Below are positions 15,047-23,786 of a DNA stretch of 64,000 nt, piece after piece. The stretch's first letter is position 1. Every line of letters begins with the position of its first letter. This DNA comes from Diaminobutyricibacter sp. McL0608 (GTDB taxonomy: Bacteria; Actinomycetota; Actinomycetes; Actinomycetales; Microbacteriaceae): contig NZ_CP154826.1 in NCBI RefSeq assembly GCF_039613825.1, positions 2,294,001 to 2,358,000 on the forward strand, read 5' to 3'. The notes under the pieces were generated by a model. The model made no database searches. It saw nothing but the letters and a program-made list of their open reading frames with translations, and was not told the DNA's origin. A program made the position numbers and the translations under genes.

Positions 15047-16918
15047 ATGGAACAGAAGCCGCCGACCGAATCGATCGCGAACGCGAACAGGGAGCTCCTC
15101 GAAACGCTCCCATTCGAAGACACCCAGGACTTCGAGGATACGGAGCGCGGCTTCATCGCAGCTCTCGAACCGGGCGTCGTCAAGGCCGCCGACAGCACGG
15201 TCGTGTGGGACAACGACAGCTACGCGTTCCTCACCGGCGACGCTCCGAGTTCTGTGAACCCGAGCCTCTGGCGCCAGTCGATCCTGGTGTCCAGGCAAGG
15301 GCTCTTCGAGGTCGTCGACGGCATCTACCAGGTGCGCGGACTGGATCTGTCGAACATCAGTTTCATCGAGACCGACACCGGCGTGATCGTGATCGACCCG
15401 CTGATCTCGACGGAGACCGCGGCTGCAGCACTCGGCCTGTACCGCGCGCATCGCGGAGACAGGCCTGTCGTCGCCGTCATCTTCTCGCACAGCCACGTGG
15501 ACCATTTCGGTGGCGTCTTCGGCGTCGCATCGGTGGCGGATGTCGAAGCGGGGAAGATCGCGATCATCGCGCCGGAAGGCTTCGTCGAGCATGCGATCGC
15601 CGAGAACGTGTACGCCGGCACAGCGATGTCACGCCGGGCCGGGTACATGTACGGCGCGGTTCTCGCCCGGGGGCCGCAGGGCCAGGTCGGTGCCGGCCTC
15701 GGCCAGACGACCTCCTCCGGGGAGGTCGGGCTGATCGTCCCGACCGACTTCATCATCACGACCGGTGAGACGCGCACGATCGACGGTGTCGAGATCGAGT
15801 TCCAGATGGCTCCCGGAACCGAGGCGCCGTCGGAGATGCACTTCTACTTCCCGAAGCATCGCGCACTGTGCATGGCCGAGAACGCGACGCACAACCTTCA
15901 CAACCTGCTCACGCTCCGCGGTGCTCTCGTGCGCGATCCACACGTGTGGGCCAACTACCTCAGCGAAGCGATCGAACGGTTCGGTTCCCGCACCGACGTG
16001 GCCTTCTCCTCCCACCATTGGCCGACCTGGGACACCGAGCGCGTCGTCGAGTATCTGTCGACGCAGCGCGACCTGTACGCCTACCTGCACGACCAGACCC
16101 TCCGACTGCTCAACCAGGGTTACAACGGCGCCGAGATCGCCGAGATGTTCGAAATGCCGCCCGCGCTGCGGAACGCGTGGCACACGCACGGCTACTACGG
16201 TTCGGTGAGCCACAACGTGAAGGCGATCTACCAGCGTTACATGGGCTGGTTCGATGGCAACCCGGCGCGGCTCTGGCCGCACCCGCCCGCGGCTCTCGCG
16301 GCCCGCTACGTGGATGCGATGGGCGGCGTCGACCGCGTCGTCGAACTCGCGCAGGCTGCATTCGACTCGGGCGACTTCCGCTGGGCGGCGACGCTGCTCG
16401 ACCACGCAGTGTTCGTCGACGAGAACCACGCCTCCGCGCGCGCCCTCTACGCGGACACGCTGGAGCAGCTGGCGTACGGCGCCGAGAACGGCACCTGGCG
16501 CAACTTCTTCCTCTCGGGGGCGACCGAACTCCGAGACGGCAACTTCGGAACACCGACGGAGACCTCCGCTCCGGCGATCATCGCCCAGCTCTCGCCTGAG
16601 CAGCTCTTCGATTCGCTCTCGCTGTCGGTCAACGGCCCGAAGGCCTGGGACCTGCACCTCGCCCTCGATGTGACACTCACCGACCTCGACGCGAACTACC
16701 GGCTCACTCTCCGCAATGGCGCCCTCACGACCGTGAAACGTGCAGCCCAGGACGACGCCGACGCCGCGATCACCACGACGAAGCCACGGCTGATCGCGAT
16801 GGCAGGAGGGGACCTCTCCTCCCCCGGCATCGACATCACCGGAGACGCGAGCGCGCTTCAGACCCTGCTGGGCGTGCTCGAGCAGGGCGACCCGTCGTTC
16901 GACATCGTGACGCCGTAG
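15047..16918 (+). CDS. Alkyl sulfatase, metallo-beta-lactamase fold (SdsA/YjcS type)
   Basis: A 623-residue enzyme with the three-part layout of linear alkyl sulfatases. An MBL domain carries the zinc motif HSHVDHFGG (about residues 147-156) and a later ENATHNLHN ligand segment. A helical dimerisation domain contains SSHHWPTWDT and RNAWHTHGYYGSVSHNVKAI. A C-terminal SCP2-like domain ends the protein. It should hydrolyse primary alkyl sulfates such as SDS to alcohol and sulfate. No signal peptide is seen, so it is probably cytoplasmic. GAAGGGG precedes the ATG. The divergent hydrolase-LuxR gene is the likely regulator. The 180 bp between them hold no ORF I can support. Confidence 0.93.
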   Translation: MEQKPPTESIANANRELLETLPFEDTQDFEDTERGFIAALEPGVVKAADSTVVWDNDSYAFLTGDAPSSVNPSLWRQSILVSRQGLFEVVDGIYQVRGLDLSNISFIETDTGVIVIDPLISTETAAAALGLYRAHRGDRPVVAVIFSHSHVDHFGGVFGVASVADVEAGKIAIIAPEGFVEHAIAENVYAGTAMSRRAGYMYGAVLARGPQGQVGAGLGQTTSSGEVGLIVPTDFIITTGETRTIDGVEIEFQMAPGTEAPSEMHFYFPKHRALCMAENATHNLHNLLTLRGALVRDPHVWANYLSEAIERFGSRTDVAFSSHHWPTWDTERVVEYLSTQRDLYAYLHDQTLRLLNQGYNGAEIAEMFEMPPALRNAWHTHGYYGSVSHNVKAIYQRYMGWFDGNPARLWPHPPAALAARYVDAMGGVDRVVELAQAAFDSGDFRWAATLLDHAVFVDENHASARALYADTLEQLAYGAENGTWRNFFLSGATELRDGNFGTPTETSAPAIIAQLSPEQLFDSLSLSVNGPKAWDLHLALDVTLTDLDANYRLTLRNGALTTVKRAAQDDADAAITTTKPRLIAMAGGDLSSPGIDITGDASALQTLLGVLEQGDPSFDIVTP

Positions 16919-16926
16919 GCCAGCGG

Positions 16927-16987
16927 TCGAGTCGTCGGAAACCGACCGACCCCGCCGAGCGTTTTCGGGGAGTAGTCGACGACTCGA
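16927..16987. terminator. Inverted repeat between convergent genes
   Basis: Eleven-bp arms (16927-16937 and 16977-16987, TCGAGTCGTCG and complement) enclose an inner CCCCG/CGGGG pair at 16950-16954 and 16966-16970. It fills most of the 84-bp gap between the alkyl sulfatase and the VWA gene and may stop both transcripts. Confidence 0.45.
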
Positions 16988-17002
16988 AGTCGAGGTCTGG
17001 GA

Positions 17003-19024
17003 TCAGCCGCCGACCCAGAAGCCGCGGCCACCGAACCATTCGCCGTACTCGCTGCCGAAATCCGCATCCGGGGCGGATGCACGCGATCCCAGGTAGGAGC
17101 TGACGACGGCGGCACCCAGATCGTCGAGCTCCGGGGCGACGACGCGGCCGGACACCCGCTTGGCCATCGACGCCACGAACCGGGCGAGCCCCGGGTCGTC
17201 GCCCAGACGGAAGAACGTGGTCTGGGCACCCAGCCGGCCTGAGTTGTCGAGCTCCTCGAACGTGCGCATGATCGTGCGCGGATGAGGCGGGTAGGAGAAG
17301 CTCACGGAACCGTCCGGTTCCAGATGCGAGGTTGGTTCGCCGTCGGTGACGATCAGCAGCACAGGCTGGGCGTTCGGATGCTTGCGGAAGTGCCGGTTGG
17401 CCAGCAGCAGCGCGTGGTGCAGGTTGGTGCCTTTGTCCCACATGGCGTCGAGTGCTGTCAGCTGCTCGATGTCCATCACTTCCGCGTGGCGGCCGAAGCC
17501 GATCAGCTGCAGGTGGTCGCCGCGAAAACGCGATCGGATGAGCGTGTGCAGCGCGAGCGCGGTCCGCTTCATCGGAACCCAGCGGTTGTCGAGGGCCATC
17601 GAGAACGACGTGTCCACCAGGAGCGCGACCGCCGCCTGGGTCCGGTCCTCGGTCTCCTGGATCTCGATGTCGTCGACCGCGACCAGTCGGCCACCGCCCT
17701 CGCCGACGCGGCGCCGGACCCCGTTCAGGATGGTGCGCGGGATGTCCCACGGCTCGGTCGCGCCGAACTCCCAGGGCCGCGTCGCCCCGGAACTCTCCCC
17801 CGCCGCGCCCGCCTGGTGCAGCTCGCGCTGTCCCTGCCGGCCCGCGGTGCGCGTCGCGATGTCCTTCAGGAGCGACTTGCCGAGTTGGCGCATCGCCTTC
17901 GGAGTGAGCTTGAGCGCTCCCGCCGAATCCCGGCGCAGCGTGCCGCTCTCCCGCAACGTCTTCTCCAGTTCGCGGAGGGTGCGAGCCGAAACGGCCGCCT
18001 CGTCACCGAGCTGCCGCGAGAGCGTATCGAGGTCGATGTCGTCCATCCGCGCGCCCCGGTACGACTGCGACAGCTGCTCGGAGAGCTCGTCGAGATCGGC
18101 CAGATCCTGCAGCACGCCGGTGCCGTCGCCCAGCCCGAGCGGCTGCTCGCCGTCGAAGCGCTGGGAGCCGCGCCAGTCCTCGCCTGGGCGGAGCGCCTGC
18201 AGGTTCGAGTCCAGTTGCGAGAGCGACTGCATCAGTTCGGGCGTGCCGAACGCCTGGGCGGACAGCTGCATCAGTTCGTCGCGCTGCTCCTGCGTCATCG
18301 AGTTGAGCATCCGTTGCGCCGCCGCGGACCGTTTGGCCAGCGAATCGATCAGCTCGTCCACGTTCTGCGGGTTGTCGGGGAAGAACTGCCCGTGCTTCGC
18401 CATGAAGTCGTCGAAGTCCTGCTGCGTGTCCTCGCCGAGCCGGTGCTTCTCCAGCAGGGAATTCAGGTCGGTGAGCATCTCGTTGATCGCGGCGCGGTCC
18501 TCGTCGGTGGCGCTCTCCATCGCCTGTTTCATGCCCTCGAAACGCTGGTCCAGCAGCTCGCGGCCCATGAGGTCCTTGATCTTCTCGTAGTCCGCGCGCG
18601 CCTGCGGCGACTGCCACGCGTAGTCGCTCAGTTCGGTGACGGCCGCTGCCGTTGAGGCCGGCAGGTTGTCGAGCCGCATCTCGGCGAAGGCGCGGTCATC
18701 GTCGTCCATGAGCGCGTCCCTGGCGAGCTGTTTGCGCTCTTCCAGCACGGCGTGGTCGAGCAGCTGCTTCACCTCGTTGAGGGTGCCGTCGAGGTTGTGC
18801 CGGCGTAGCAGATCGCGACGACGCTCCGCCACCCGCCGGGCCAGGTCGTCGAGACCGGTCTGGTGCCGGCCTCCACGGCGCAGGAACTCGTTCATCGCCC
18901 GTTCGGGCGACGTTCCGCCCATGACCGACTCGCCGATCGCATCCAGCGCCTCGGCGATGTCGACCGGCGGCGCGAGCGGATCCCCGCCGTCGTACCGCCG
19001 GAAGTGGGTCCGCCCCTCAGCCAT
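17003..19024 (-). CDS. VWA domain-containing protein, partner of AAA+ ATPase
   Basis: A 673-residue soluble protein. Residues 1-430 are helical and charged with no clear fold. Residues about 460-640 form a von Willebrand factor A domain whose MIDAS motif is LLVDTSFSMAL (DxSxS), with LIGFGRHAEVM and LLIVTDGEPTSHL following. A Gly/Trp-rich tail ends it (GGRGFWVGG). VWA proteins paired with MoxR or magnesium-chelatase type ATPases act as metal-dependent adaptors in assembly or chelation machines. The gene overlaps its ATPase partner by 8 bp and must be co-translated. Targets unknown. Confidence 0.88.
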   Translation of the reverse strand: MAEGRTHFRRYDGGDPLAPPVDIAEALDAIGESVMGGTSPERAMNEFLRRGGRHQTGLDDLARRVAERRRDLLRRHNLDGTLNEVKQLLDHAVLEERKQLARDALMDDDDRAFAEMRLDNLPASTAAAVTELSDYAWQSPQARADYEKIKDLMGRELLDQRFEGMKQAMESATDEDRAAINEMLTDLNSLLEKHRLGEDTQQDFDDFMAKHGQFFPDNPQNVDELIDSLAKRSAAAQRMLNSMTQEQRDELMQLSAQAFGTPELMQSLSQLDSNLQALRPGEDWRGSQRFDGEQPLGLGDGTGVLQDLADLDELSEQLSQSYRGARMDDIDLDTLSRQLGDEAAVSARTLRELEKTLRESGTLRRDSAGALKLTPKAMRQLGKSLLKDIATRTAGRQGQRELHQAGAAGESSGATRPWEFGATEPWDIPRTILNGVRRRVGEGGGRLVAVDDIEIQETEDRTQAAVALLVDTSFSMALDNRWVPMKRTALALHTLIRSRFRGDHLQLIGFGRHAEVMDIEQLTALDAMWDKGTNLHHALLLANRHFRKHPNAQPVLLIVTDGEPTSHLEPDGSVSFSYPPHPRTIMRTFEELDNSGRLGAQTTFFRLGDDPGLARFVASMAKRVSGRVVAPELDDLGAAVVSSYLGSRASAPDADFGSEYGEWFGGRGFWVGG

Positions 19025-20417
19025 ACACGGTCTCGATCCCGTCCGTGTCCTTCCCGACCTTACGGGCCAGGTACAGGCCTTCGAGCGCGAGTTCGATGGC
19101 GGCGGCCAGCTCCCCGTCGCTCTGCACGTCCAGTCGGTCGCCGATGTCGTCGTACAGCTCCGATTCGCCCAGCACGGGCAGGTCGTCGAGGAACTGCCTG
19201 GCCGTCACCTGCTCGCCCGTCGTCACCATGGCGCCGTCCTCGATCGCTGCGACGAGCGGGCCGAAGTCGAGTCCGGCGAAGTGCTGGCGCACCGCATCCG
19301 CCGTCGCCGTCCGCAGAAGGTGGGTGAGCACATCCGATTCGCGTCCTTCTTCGCCGCTCTCGAATTCGATCTTGCCAGCGAGAACGTCGACGGCCGCCTG
19401 GAGGTCGACCACCCGCGCGACGGCCTCGTCCTCGCCCTGCATCGTCGCCCGGTGGAGGGCAGCTGCCGCGATCGTCTCGGCGCCGGCGATCGCGAACCGC
19501 GCGCTCACGCCGCTCCGCTGGTCGACCGATGTCGACTCGCGCAGGTTGCGGGTGAAGCGCGCCAGGATCTCGACGAGGTGGTCCGGAACGTCGGCGACCA
19601 GTTCGGCCTCCTGACGGATCACCGCCACTTCGGCTTCGAGCCTGGTCGGATAGTGGGTGCGGATCTCTGCGCCGAAGCGGTCCTTGAGGGGTGTGATGAT
19701 GCGGCCGCGGTTCGTGTAGTCCTCGGGGTTGGCGCTGGCGACGACCAGCACATCCAGCGGGAGCCGGAGCACGTAGCCGCGCACCTGGATGTCGCGCTCC
19801 TCCATGACGTTCAGCATCGCCACCTGGATGCGCTCGGCGAGGTCGGGCAGCTCGTTGATCGCGACGATCCCCCGGTGGCTTCGCGGGATCAGGCCGAAGT
19901 GGATGGTCTCCGGGTCTCCCAGCGAGCGCCCCTCGGCCACCTTCATCGGGTCGACGTCGCCGATGAGGTCCGCGACTGAGGTGTCGGGCGTCGCCAGCTT
20001 CTCGACGTACCGCTCGTCGCGATGCCGCCAGGCCACCGGGAGCCGCTCGCCGAGCTCCAGCGCGCGCCGCTGCGACTCGTGGGTGATCGGATCGTACGGA
20101 TGCTCACCCAGCTCCGCACCGTCGATCACGGGCGTCCACTCGTCGAGCAGGCCGCCGAGCGTGCGCAGGATGCGCGTCTTGCCCTGGCCGCGCTCGCCCA
20201 GGAGCACGACGTCGTGGCCGGCGATGAGTGCGCGTTCGAGCTGCGGGATGACCGTGGACTCGAAGCCGTGGAGGCCCGGCCAGGGATCATCGCCCGCCCG
20301 AAGCTTCGCCAGGAGGTTGTCACGAATTTCGACCCGCAGCGGCTTCTGGACATGACCGGAGGCACGCAGCTCTCCGAGTGTCGTGATGGTTGGAGCCTGG
20401 GTCACCGAGTTGGTCAC
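19017..20417 (-). CDS. AAA+ ATPase, magnesium chelatase ChlI / MoxR-like
   Basis: A 466-residue ATPase. Walker A is LLGERGQGKTRIL near residue 78, Walker B is GIVAINELPDL near residue 190, sensor I is VVASANPEDY near residue 233, and the arginine finger region includes LKDRFGAEIRTHYPT. These are ChlI/MoxR features. With the overlapping VWA gene it forms the usual two-component ATPase-VWA system. GTG 20417 is chosen because a TAGCCT -10 box (20429-20424) ends 6 nt before it, a leaderless layout. Confidence 0.9.
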   Translation of the reverse strand: MTNSVTQAPTITTLGELRASGHVQKPLRVEIRDNLLAKLRAGDDPWPGLHGFESTVIPQLERALIAGHDVVLLGERGQGKTRILRTLGGLLDEWTPVIDGAELGEHPYDPITHESQRRALELGERLPVAWRHRDERYVEKLATPDTSVADLIGDVDPMKVAEGRSLGDPETIHFGLIPRSHRGIVAINELPDLAERIQVAMLNVMEERDIQVRGYVLRLPLDVLVVASANPEDYTNRGRIITPLKDRFGAEIRTHYPTRLEAEVAVIRQEAELVADVPDHLVEILARFTRNLRESTSVDQRSGVSARFAIAGAETIAAAALHRATMQGEDEAVARVVDLQAAVDVLAGKIEFESGEEGRESDVLTHLLRTATADAVRQHFAGLDFGPLVAAIEDGAMVTTGEQVTARQFLDDLPVLGESELYDDIGDRLDVQSDGELAAAIELALEGLYLARKVGKDTDGIETVYG

Positions 20418-20532
20418 CTTTTCAGGCTAGACCCGCGTCGAGGCGATTGGTCCGGACTCAGCGAAATGAGAGCATCCGGAAACGCGCACGACGCATCCGC
20501 CCGGATGCGCGGTGCGGCGTAGCGTCGGAGGC

Positions 20533-21318
20533 ATGAGTTCACGACCAACGACAGTCCTGGTGTTCGGCGCGACCGGGAGCATCGGCACGCTCGCCGTCGC
20601 CGAGGCCATACGGCAGGGGTACGCCACCCGTGCTCTCGTGCGCGATCCGGGCACAGCACAGCTGCCTGACGGCGCCGAGGCCGTCGTCGGCGAGCTCACC
20701 GACGCGTCGACCCTCGGCGCGGCCCTCGACGGCGTCGACGCTCTGGTCTTCACCCATGGCTCGCACGGAACCGAGCCTGCCGTGTACGAGGCCGTCGACT
20801 ACGGTGCCGTGCTGAACGCCCTCGAGGTGCTGGCCGGGCGCCGGGTGCGCATCGCGCAGATGACAGCGCTCGGTGTCACCGATCACACGGGCCCATACGA
20901 CTGGCCCACCGAGGTGCACGACTGGAAGCGACGGGCCGAACGACTCGTCCGCGCGAGCGGCAACGGCTACACGATCGTGCGGCCCGGCTGGTTCGACTAC
21001 AACGAAGCAGACGAGCACCGGCTCGTCTTCCGCCAGGGCGACACACACCACGCGGGCGACTCGAGCGACGGCGTCATCGCGCGCGCACAGATCGCCCGGG
21101 TGCTCATCGACAGCCTCAGCGCGGACGCCGCCGAGCGCAAGACGTTCGAACTGGTCGCCGAACGCGGTGAGGCGCAGACCGACCTGACACCGCTGTTCGC
21201 CGCCCTGGACGCGGACGCGCCGGGCTCGCTCGACGGGGCTCACGACCCCGCGAACTTCCCGGAGGATGCGCAACCCGAGCGCGTGCGCGCCGCCCTGCAT
21301 TCCCTCGGTGCGTTCTGA
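20533..21318 (+). CDS. NAD(P)H-binding atypical SDR protein
   Basis: A 261-residue protein with a Rossmann dinucleotide motif at the N-terminus (VFGATGSIGTLAVAEAIRQG) and the NmrA-like layout: DGVDALVFTHG, an RIAQMTALGVTD strand and TIVRPGWFDYN. Such proteins are NADPH-dependent reductases or redox sensors; the substrate is unknown. The start at 20533 follows both CGGAGG and a TAGCGT box 7 nt upstream, so it may be leaderless. It diverges from the AAA+ gene 115 bp away. Confidence 0.85.
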   Translation: MSSRPTTVLVFGATGSIGTLAVAEAIRQGYATRALVRDPGTAQLPDGAEAVVGELTDASTLGAALDGVDALVFTHGSHGTEPAVYEAVDYGAVLNALEVLAGRRVRIAQMTALGVTDHTGPYDWPTEVHDWKRRAERLVRASGNGYTIVRPGWFDYNEADEHRLVFRQGDTHHAGDSSDGVIARAQIARVLIDSLSADAAERKTFELVAERGEAQTDLTPLFAALDADAPGSLDGAHDPANFPEDAQPERVRAALHSLGAF

Positions 21319-21344
21319 GCGGCCTCACGCGCTAGGCTCCCGTG

Positions 21345-21845
21345 GTGGCTCCTCCTGACGACACCCCGCGCCTCCGGTTCCGTGAGATGACGGATGACGA
21401 CCTCGACAGCATGTCGGCCCTGCTCGGCGACCCGGATGTCATGACCTACTACACCGCGCCGAAATCGCGGGCCGAAGCTCAGAAGTGGATCGACTGGAAC
21501 CAGTCCAACTACGCAACCTACGGCTATGGGCTCTGGATCATCGAGACCCACGACGGGGAGTTCGTCGGCGACTGCGGCCTGACCTGGCAGCGCGTCGATG
21601 AGCGCCGTGAGCTCGAGGTCGGCTACCACGTCCGTCACGATCTGCAGGGGCGCGGATATGCGACCGAGGCCGCCCAGGCGTGTCGCGCGTTCGCGGCCGT
21701 GCTGGGTGAGCCGCACCTCGTCGCGATCATCCACCCGGAGAATGTCGCCTCCCAGCGCGTCGCCGAGAAGATCGGCCTGACGCTCGAATCGTCGTCAGCG
21801 GACAGCCTCGGCCAGCAGCGCGCGGTCTTCGGCGCGCGCCTCTGA
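21345..21845 (+). CDS. GNAT family N-acetyltransferase
   Basis: A 166-residue RimJ/RimL-type acetyltransferase. It opens with LRFREMTDDDLDSMSALLGD and contains the acetyl-CoA loop region HVRHDLQGRGYATEAAQACR and the closing IIHPENVASQRVAEKIGLTL. Substrate unknown. Two GTG codons are possible (21342, 21345). The second is preferred because a TAGGCT -10 box ends 6 nt before it. It lies 26 bp after the previous gene but appears to have its own promoter. Confidence 0.87.
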   Translation: MAPPDDTPRLRFREMTDDDLDSMSALLGDPDVMTYYTAPKSRAEAQKWIDWNQSNYATYGYGLWIIETHDGEFVGDCGLTWQRVDERRELEVGYHVRHDLQGRGYATEAAQACRAFAAVLGEPHLVAIIHPENVASQRVAEKIGLTLESSSADSLGQQRAVFGARL

Positions 21846-21968
21846 CGCGCATCCGAGCCTCCTCCCGCTCACCTCGAGCCCGCGACTGGGCAGTAGATGT
21901 CGCCTCGCGCATCCGGGGCGACGACGACAAGTGTCAACTCGTCACACCCGGACGCTGCCCGGGGCCGG

Positions 21969-23555
21969 TTAGAGGGCGGGGATCTCCTTGACCACGATGT
22001 CGGGGAGCCGGATCATCCGGAACGAGAGGAAGAGTCCGATCAGTCCGGCCAGGAGCGGCACGAGCAGCGCGATCTGGAGCGCGAGCGGCCGCGCCTCCGT
22101 GTTGATGCGGATCACTTCTGCCTTGACGTCCGCCGGCTGACCCTCCAGCTGCTTCTCGAGCTGGGTGTTGCTCATCACCTCGGCGTCGTGTTCGAGGGTC
22201 TGGACGATCTGCTGCTGCTCAGCCTCCGGCAGCACCGTGCTCGACGTCGTCAGGTCTGTGAAGATCGGCACGAGCGCTGCAAGCAGGATCGCACCGGCGA
22301 ACGCCAGGCCGAACGACAGCCCGAACGACCCCGCCGCCGAGTTCACGCCGGCCGCCTCGCTGACCCGCTCATCCGAGATCGGCGACAGCGTGTAGTTGTT
22401 GAGCTGCGACACCATGAAGCCGAGCCCCGCCCCCGCGATCACGAGCGGTCCGAGCAGCCACCAGCCCGAGTCTGCGCGCGGCACGATCGGGATGAGGATG
22501 ACCAGCCCCAGGCACAGCAGCGCGAAGCCCCAGCGGATGAGCACCACCGGTCTCCGGCGCCCGGCACGTCGACCCGCGAGTGCGGCGATCGCGAACATGG
22601 TCAGCGACAGCGGCGCGATCGACAGCCCGGCCTGCAGTGCGTTGTACTCGAACACCATCTGCAGGTAGATCGGCAACACGATCATCGTGCCGCCGAGCGC
22701 GATCTGCTGCAGCATCTGCTGCGAGATGCCGAAGCGGAAGTGCTTGGATCTGAACAACTCCGGGTCTAGCAGAGTCGCCTTGCTGAGCCGCTTGCGCCGC
22801 CTCAGCCAGAAGACGAGTCCGACCAGCCCGAGCACTCCGACGCCGAGCAGCACACCGACCGACCCGATGCCCTCCTGCCAGGCGAGGATGCTGAGGACGA
22901 TCCCGCCCATCCCGACGACCGACAGCAGCGATCCGATCCAGTCGACCGCTCTCGACCCGGTGTACGGCACGTCGTGCACGAGTTTGATGCCGAAGAGCAC
23001 GACGGCGATGATGACGGCTTCGAGGGCGAACGCGACCCGCCACGACAGGAACGTCGTGATGAACCCGCCGAGGAGCGGTCCGACAGCGGCGGCGATCGCA
23101 GCGGAGGCGCCCACGAGTGCGTAGGCCCTGGTCTGGCCCGCGCCGTGGAAGTTCCCGTGGATGAGCGACTGCATCGCCGGGAGGAGCAGGGATGCGCCCA
23201 GCCCGCCGATGATCGCCCAGAACACGATGATGGCGAGGATCGTCTGCGCGAAGGTCATCGCGATCGCGCCGGCCGCGTAGGCGAGGAGTCCGATGACGTA
23301 CGCGCGTTTGCGGCCGATCAGGTCGCCGACCTTGCTCCCGATCAGGATGAACGCGGCCGACACCAGCGCTTCGAGCGCGATCGCCGACTGGACGCTGCTC
23401 ACCGTGGAGTGGAGGTCGTGCACCACCGCCGAGATGGAGACGTTCATGATCGAGGTGTCGACGACGAGCACGAACATCGCCATCGCGAGGAGCAGCGCGA
23501 GCCGTCCGTTGAAGGCCGCGGTCTTGTCCGCGGCGTCGGTCTGCTCCCCGGTCAT
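21969..23555 (-). CDS. MFS transporter, DHA2 type
   Basis: A 528-residue exporter with VLVVDTSIMNVSISAV in TM1 and IGSKVGDLIGRKRAYV between TM2 and TM3. A polar insert of about 70 residues lies before the last TM (VLPEAEQQQIVQTLEHDAEV and onward), probably outside the cell. An in-frame ATG at 23594 exists, but I choose ATG 23555: a TATCGT -10 box (23567-23562) ends 6 nt before it, and the 19-bp regulon site (23590-23608) lies exactly 22 nt before that box and overlaps the earlier ATG. This places the transporter in the same putative stress regulon as the DUF6325 genes. Substrate unknown. Confidence 0.9.
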   Translation of the reverse strand: MTGEQTDAADKTAAFNGRLALLLAMAMFVLVVDTSIMNVSISAVVHDLHSTVSSVQSAIALEALVSAAFILIGSKVGDLIGRKRAYVIGLLAYAAGAIAMTFAQTILAIIVFWAIIGGLGASLLLPAMQSLIHGNFHGAGQTRAYALVGASAAIAAAVGPLLGGFITTFLSWRVAFALEAVIIAVVLFGIKLVHDVPYTGSRAVDWIGSLLSVVGMGGIVLSILAWQEGIGSVGVLLGVGVLGLVGLVFWLRRRKRLSKATLLDPELFRSKHFRFGISQQMLQQIALGGTMIVLPIYLQMVFEYNALQAGLSIAPLSLTMFAIAALAGRRAGRRRPVVLIRWGFALLCLGLVILIPIVPRADSGWWLLGPLVIAGAGLGFMVSQLNNYTLSPISDERVSEAAGVNSAAGSFGLSFGLAFAGAILLAALVPIFTDLTTSSTVLPEAEQQQIVQTLEHDAEVMSNTQLEKQLEGQPADVKAEVIRINTEARPLALQIALLVPLLAGLIGLFLSFRMIRLPDIVVKEIPAL

Positions 23556-23561
23556 TCCCAC

Positions 23562-23608
23562 ACGATAGGGGCCGCGCGGGGTACCCGGCGTCATCCGTTC
23601 CGGGTGAT
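23562..23608 (-). promoter_or_regulatory. 19-bp stress-regulon site 4 with TATCGT -10
   Basis: On the minus strand the site ATCACCCGGAACGGATGAC (23608-23590) differs from the shared pattern only in its last base. After 22 nt comes TATCGT (23567-23562), then 6 nt and ATG 23555. The 22-nt spacing is identical to that at 5872-5918 and at 49217-49263. Confidence 0.7.
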
Positions 23609-23612
23609 CGCG

Positions 23613-23786
23613 TTAGTCGAACTTCGGAAGCACGTGAACCGGGATCGCGATGGACAGCGCGATGCACACGATGCCACCGAAGAACGCCAGCCCCTGCCAG
23701 GCGGGCAGCGTCGTCGCGTACCCGAGAACGACGATGCCGCCCACAAAGAGTACGAACGAAATGATGACTGCTATTCCTGTTCTCAT
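23613..23786 (-). CDS. Small two-TM membrane protein
   Basis: A 57-residue ORF with two hydrophobic helices (GIAVIISFVLFVGGIVVLGY and GLAFFGGIVCIALSIAIPVH) around a short TTLPAWQ loop. Its ATG overlaps the TGA of the upstream MFS gene (ATGA), which supports translation from the same message. Function unknown; it may be an accessory subunit or unrelated. Confidence 0.7.
   Translation of the reverse strand: MRTGIAVIISFVLFVGGIVVLGYATTLPAWQGLAFFGGIVCIALSIAIPVHVLPKFD

Noticed and set aside
17003-20417. AAA+ ATPase/VWA pair as a possible defence or novel ternary system
   Set aside because: The overlapping ChlI/MoxR-like ATPase and VWA genes are the common housekeeping-like pair, and no third effector gene is present.
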